Assembly: GCA_900552935.1 (NCBI GenBank)
Contig: USBN01000047.1
Location: forward strand, 1 to 9,020
From: an uncultured Coriobacteriaceae bacterium
GTDB lineage: Bacteria > Actinomycetota > Coriobacteriia > Coriobacteriales > Atopobiaceae
Direction of reading: 5' to 3'
DNA: 9,020 nt
Below, piece by piece: positions 6,386 through 9,020 of this stretch; within the stretch, counting starts at the first letter, position 1, and every line of letters starts with the position of its first letter. Both the position numbers and the translations under genes were made by a program. The notes beneath the pieces were generated by a model. It was not told where the DNA came from. It saw nothing but the letters and a program-made list of their open reading frames with translations, and ran no database searches.

Positions 6386-6461
6386 GGGGAATTAGCTCAG
6401 TTGGGAGAGCGCATGACTGGCAGTCATGAGGTCAGGGGTTCGAACCCCCTATTCTCCACCA
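6386..6461 (+). tRNA. tRNA-Ala (anticodon GGC)
   Basis: The 76-nt cloverleaf is complete. The acceptor stem GGGGAAT/ATTCTCC includes the G3-U70 wobble that is the identity element for alanyl-tRNA synthetase. The D arm is GCTC...GAGC. The anticodon stem CATGA/TCATG closes the loop CTGGCAG with anticodon GGC (reads GCC). The T arm is AGGGG-TTCGAAC-CCCCT. The discriminator is A, and CCA is encoded (6459-6461). It is a single gene with its own terminator and no flanking tRNA in the window. Confidence 0.98.
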
Positions 6462-6470
6462 TAAATGATG

Positions 6471-6500
6471 GGGCGGCGACTTAGGTCGTCGCCCTTTTTC
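6471..6500 (+). terminator. Intrinsic terminator of tRNA-Ala
   Basis: GGGCGGCGAC and GTCGTCGCCC form a 10-bp stem (one G-U pair) around the loop TTAG, followed by TTTTTC. It starts 10 nt after the CCA end. Confidence 0.93.
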
Positions 6501-6758
6501 TTTGCGCTGCCAGCGTTGCGTGCAAACCCTTATTTTGCCGCATGATCGTCAACGTTGCAGATAAACGCCTATCCTTGCCGCCGCCCTCATGCAGCTAACT
6601 CCACCCCCCGCTCGCTTAACTCGCAAGCAAGGCTTACCCTTGTCGCCACCGCCCTCATCCGGTTGAACGACGGACGCCGATGTGACGCCAAAATGGCGCC
6701 GCTTCAAGCGAAGCGACGTCTCGCCCCGTCGCAGCAGGAGCGCACAGCACTCCCCTGC
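6501..6758. other. Convergent gap between tRNA-Ala and cardiolipin synthase
   Basis: No gene is supported here. There is an imperfect direct repeat (6570-6590 and 6635-6658, both ending GCCCTCAT). Two adjacent small hairpins follow: CGCCA-AAA-TGGCG at 6686-6698 and CGCTTC-AAGC-GAAGCG at 6700-6715. The hairpins lie downstream of the cardiolipin synthase stop on the minus strand but lack a U-tract, so a terminator is not established. Confidence 0.45.
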
Positions 6759-8468
6759 CTAGCACAGAGGTGCAAAGATGCGGAGAAGGCCGTCGATTGC
6801 CCAGCGATAGGAGTACTGCCTTGCGTCATAAGGTTTGATCTCGACGCACTTCTCCTGCGTGGCGAGGAAATCAGCCTTGATCTTTGAGATAACGCTCGAG
6901 CGATAGAACAGCGAGTTGTTCTCGAAATGCAGGAACAGGCTTCGATAGTCGAGGTTGACCGTACCGATCGTGGCGACGCGGTCATCGAACATGGAGCCCT
7001 TCGCGTGGACGAAACCAGGTGTGTACTCGTAAATCTTGACGCCGCCGTTCAACAGCACCTGATAGAAGCTGCGAGACATGCGGAAGACCAGTTTTTTGTC
7101 CGGAATACCTGGCATGATGATTCGCACGTCAACGCCACGGCTTGCCGCCGCGAGCATCGCATCCATGAGGTCGTCGGCAAGCATGAGGTATGGCGTGAAG
7201 AACCAGGCGTATTCCGTGCTCTGCGAGAGGAGGTCAATATAGAGCTGGTTGCTCGTGGCCTCGTGGTTGAGGGGCGAGTCATAGTAGCTGAGGACATAGC
7301 CGTCGGTCTCGCGCGAGGGCGCCGCCGGCGTGCAGCCCGCGGCAGCCGAAGCCGGTCGCCCCGCAATCGCCGAAGCCAGCCTTCCCGCGGCAGCCGAAGC
7401 CGGCCACCCCACGACCTCCGTGCCCGCCAAGGGATCCGCAGGCGCCGCTACGTGGCAGCCCGCCGTCCCCGGTCGAACCGCAGTTGCCGTCCCCGGGCGA
7501 ATCGCGGCATCAACCGCCTCGCCAGCCAGCACCTCTGGCATCGGAAGACCCTCATAGCCCTGCACGCGCCCAAAGGCGTTCCAGAACGTCAGGAACATGT
7601 GGGTGAAGGCGCGCACCGGCTCGCCGGTCAGCCGGAAGCCGATATCCTTCCAGTGCCCGTAGCGTCGCTCGAGGTTGATGTAGCAATCCGCGAGGTTAAC
7701 GCCGCCACTATAGGCAATCTCGTTGTCGACGATCAACATCTTGCGATGATCGCGATAGTTGGCAGTGCCCTTCAGGGCGAGGAGCGGATTGAACGGCACG
7801 CAGGGAATGCCCCTCTCCTGCAGCTCGCGCGCGTTGCCAAAATCGAAGGTCGAGAAGCACCCGAGGTCGTCATACATCACGCGAACATCCACGCCCTGCT
7901 TCAGCTTGGCCTCGAGAACCTCCACAATGGAGTTCCACATGTGGCCCGGCTCGACGATGAAGTATTCGACGAAGATCGTGCGCTTGGCGCCCCTCAGGTC
8001 CGCCAGCATGTCAGGAAACATATCATCGCCCAGCGGATAGTAGCGCACGTCCTCGACCCTATAGAGGGGATACTGTGTCTTCTCCTCCAACCAGCGAAGC
8101 GTCTGCTCCATGCGCCTCTCGCCGTCGAAGGGCGTCTCGCCAATTGGAAGAGGCTGGGGGTCATTGCTCTTGCTGACGCTCTCGAGCTGACGCCTGAGCG
8201 GCTTGGCCGTACGCTTGTTGCCGAAGCAGAGGTAGAGCAGCGCGCCAACCAAGGGAATCGTTAGGATGACCAGCAGCCAAAGCAGCTTGTAGGTGCTCTC
8301 GTCGCGTTTGATGACAATAAAGAGAACGAGAAAGACCGCCACGATGGAGAGCAGCGATGCGATGAGCGTGGAGTAGGGTGCGAGCCACTTCGTGAGCAGC
8401 AACAGCCAGAGCGCCTGCAGGGCAACCGCGGGAATGACGATCAAAATGCGATTGAGGATCTTTCTCAT
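6759..8468 (-). CDS. cls: Cardiolipin synthase (phospholipase D family) with an interdomain insertion
   Basis: This membrane enzyme makes cardiolipin from two phosphatidylglycerol molecules, releasing glycerol. From the ATG at 8468 it has 569 residues, longer than the usual roughly 480-510. The N-terminus carries about three hydrophobic segments (about 7-26, 33-53 and 62-82; PLDc_N-type). The two phospholipase D motifs are intact: HRKMLIVD with His241, Lys243 and Asp248, followed by SGGVNLAD; and HAKGSMFD with His488, Lys490 and Asp495, followed by GTVNLDYRS. Residues about 309-388, between the two domains, are an Ala/Gly/Pro-rich insertion made partly of 8-residue repeats, which accounts for the extra length. 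An in-frame TTG at 8525 would add 19 residues. The ATG gives the typical basic-then-hydrophobic start, though its AGG-type ribosome site is weak. The gene runs convergent to tRNA-Ala, and no operon partner is certain. Confidence 0.92.
   Translation of the reverse strand: MRKILNRILIVIPAVALQALWLLLLTKWLAPYSTLIASLLSIVAVFLVLFIVIKRDESTYKLLWLLVILTIPLVGALLYLCFGNKRTAKPLRRQLESVSKSNDPQPLPIGETPFDGERRMEQTLRWLEEKTQYPLYRVEDVRYYPLGDDMFPDMLADLRGAKRTIFVEYFIVEPGHMWNSIVEVLEAKLKQGVDVRVMYDDLGCFSTFDFGNARELQERGIPCVPFNPLLALKGTANYRDHRKMLIVDNEIAYSGGVNLADCYINLERRYGHWKDIGFRLTGEPVRAFTHMFLTFWNAFGRVQGYEGLPMPEVLAGEAVDAAIRPGTATAVRPGTAGCHVAAPADPLAGTEVVGWPASAAAGRLASAIAGRPASAAAGCTPAAPSRETDGYVLSYYDSPLNHEATSNQLYIDLLSQSTEYAWFFTPYLMLADDLMDAMLAAASRGVDVRIIMPGIPDKKLVFRMSRSFYQVLLNGGVKIYEYTPGFVHAKGSMFDDRVATIGTVNLDYRSLFLHFENNSLFYRSSVISKIKADFLATQEKCVEIKPYDARQYSYRWAIDGLLRIFAPLC
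7336..7407 (-). repeat. Three tandem 24-bp repeats inside cls
   Basis: The units lie at 7336-7359, 7360-7383 and 7384-7407. Units 1 and 3 differ at only 2 of 24 positions; unit 2 is more diverged but keeps CCCGC and GCCGAAGCC. They encode the octapeptides GWPASAAA, GRLASAIA and GRPASAAA. The length is a multiple of three, so copy-number changes keep the reading frame. Confidence 0.85.
7462..7509 (-). repeat. Second pair of 24-bp repeats inside cls
   Basis: The units at 7462-7485 and 7486-7509 share GCCGTCCCCGG and CGAA/CGC positions and encode two AxRPGTA-type octapeptides (AAIRPGTA and TAVRPGTA). This is a different motif from the repeats at 7336-7407 but has the same 24-bp period, within the same inserted segment. 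Confidence 0.75.
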
Positions 8469-8741
8469 GCCAGACCTATTCCGTCGCGCCGTCCTGGAGG
8501 CTTCTCTCGTATTTGTTGATGACAACTATGCCATAAGTGGCTGACGTGGCGGCGCCGGCAACGACGGGCGCGGACCGTCGACAAGAAAGGACTTGCCGCA
8601 AGCGCGGAGGCGATGCGCGCCCGCTTCTCCTCCGCCATGCCATCGATATTCGCAGAAGCGTCTCGTTCGGCGCATCATCGGCACGCTTGCCGTCCGCGCC
8701 CCGGTACCGCGCGACGCGAGCCCCGGATTGGCAGCGGTGCC
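8469..8741. other. Gap upstream of cls
   Basis: No gene is supported in these 273 nt beyond the optional 19-codon extension of cls to the TTG at 8525. The minus strand contains CTTATGGCATAGT at about 8526-8538, which could include a -10 element for cls. If so, the TTG at 8525 would be too close to the transcript start, favouring the ATG at 8468. I see no terminator after the stop at 8742. Confidence 0.35.
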
Positions 8742-9020
8742 CTACTTCCCGAAGATCGCCCCAAACAGGCCGCCGCGCTTGGTCTTCTCCTCGCGACGTG
8801 ATCCCTCGCGCGCCGCCGCTACCTGCGGTGCCGCACCCTCGCCGCCCCTGCGGACGATCTCGTACAAAAACGGTGACTTGACGTACCTGACCTCGATGGG
8901 CGTCGCATGCACGGTGCTCTCGCTCGAAAGAGCCAGACCCGACGCAAGCGGAGCCACAATGTGCGTCTCGCGCTTCTCGCTGAACACGACCGCTGCCGCC
9001 CGCCCGGTCTGCCCGTTGAC
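8742..9020 (-). CDS. Unrecognised protein, C-terminal 92 residues (5' end outside window)
   Basis: The frame is open from the right edge to the TAG at 8742-8744, so the start lies outside. The visible part begins VNGQTGRAAAVVFSEK, continues through a segment with no clear membrane span (PIEVRYVKSPFLYEIVRRGG), and ends in a charged linker (REGSRREEKTKR) and a Gly/Phe tail, GGLFGAIFGK. VNGQTG resembles a motif seen near the C-terminus of some zinc-ribbon membrane proteins of Gram-positive bacteria, but this is a short match from memory and not enough for a name. A GTG at 8987 could serve as a start for a short 81-residue protein. However, the frame continues upstream with similar composition and no clear ribosome site is visible before that GTG. 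It is on the same strand as cls, 273 nt upstream. Confidence 0.6.
   Translation of the reverse strand, partial: VNGQTGRAAAVVFSEKRETHIVAPLASGLALSSESTVHATPIEVRYVKSPFLYEIVRRGGEGAAPQVAAAREGSRREEKTKRGGLFGAIFGK

Noticed and set aside
6927..8264. Plus-strand open frame of 445 codons opposite cls
   Set aside because: It is antisense to cls with both HKD motifs intact. No domain is visible and the composition fits a shadow frame.

Overview
The window looks like chromosomal DNA from a GC-rich Gram-positive anaerobe. The best guess is a member of the Coriobacteriia (Olsenella/Atopobium type). The basis is high-GC coding sequence, a BspA-like leucine-rich surface protein, a pilin-like protein with a sortase signal (IPQTG) and an FctA-type isopeptide domain, and a Gram-positive-type cardiolipin synthase. 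This placement is inference from gene content, not from a phylogenetic marker.

Layout from left to right. (1) Positions 1-2100, minus strand: the N-terminal 700 residues of a large secreted protein. It has a signal peptide, a block of BspA-type leucine-rich repeats, then a repetitive beta-helix-like region that runs off the left edge. (2) 2101-2535: a non-coding gap with a 60-nt near-palindrome. (3) 2536-3714, minus strand: a short-form malic enzyme. (4) 3715-4147: a divergent intergenic region. It holds the malic enzyme leader (two GC-rich hairpins with an identical 14-nt core and a pair of about 40-bp direct repeats), a small dyad, and an AT-rich stretch that probably carries the promoter of the next gene. 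(5) 4148-5917, plus strand: a sortase-anchored von Willebrand factor A/pilin-like adhesin with a clear terminator after it. (6) 5918-6385: no gene seen. (7) 6386-6461, plus strand: tRNA-Ala(GGC) with an encoded CCA and its own terminator. (8) 6759-8468, minus strand: cardiolipin synthase with an unusual repeat-rich insertion between its two catalytic domains. (9) 8742-9020, minus strand: the C-terminal end of an unrecognised protein that runs off the right edge.

The genes do not form one operon. Two are cell-surface proteins (host or matrix contact), one is central carbon metabolism (malate to pyruvate), one is membrane lipid synthesis, and one is translation. The most unusual features are non-coding or repeat-based: the structured and duplicated leader of the malic enzyme gene, the large palindrome after it, and two families of 24-bp repeats that expand the cardiolipin synthase. 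I see no convincing new multi-gene system, phage, CRISPR array or insertion sequence.
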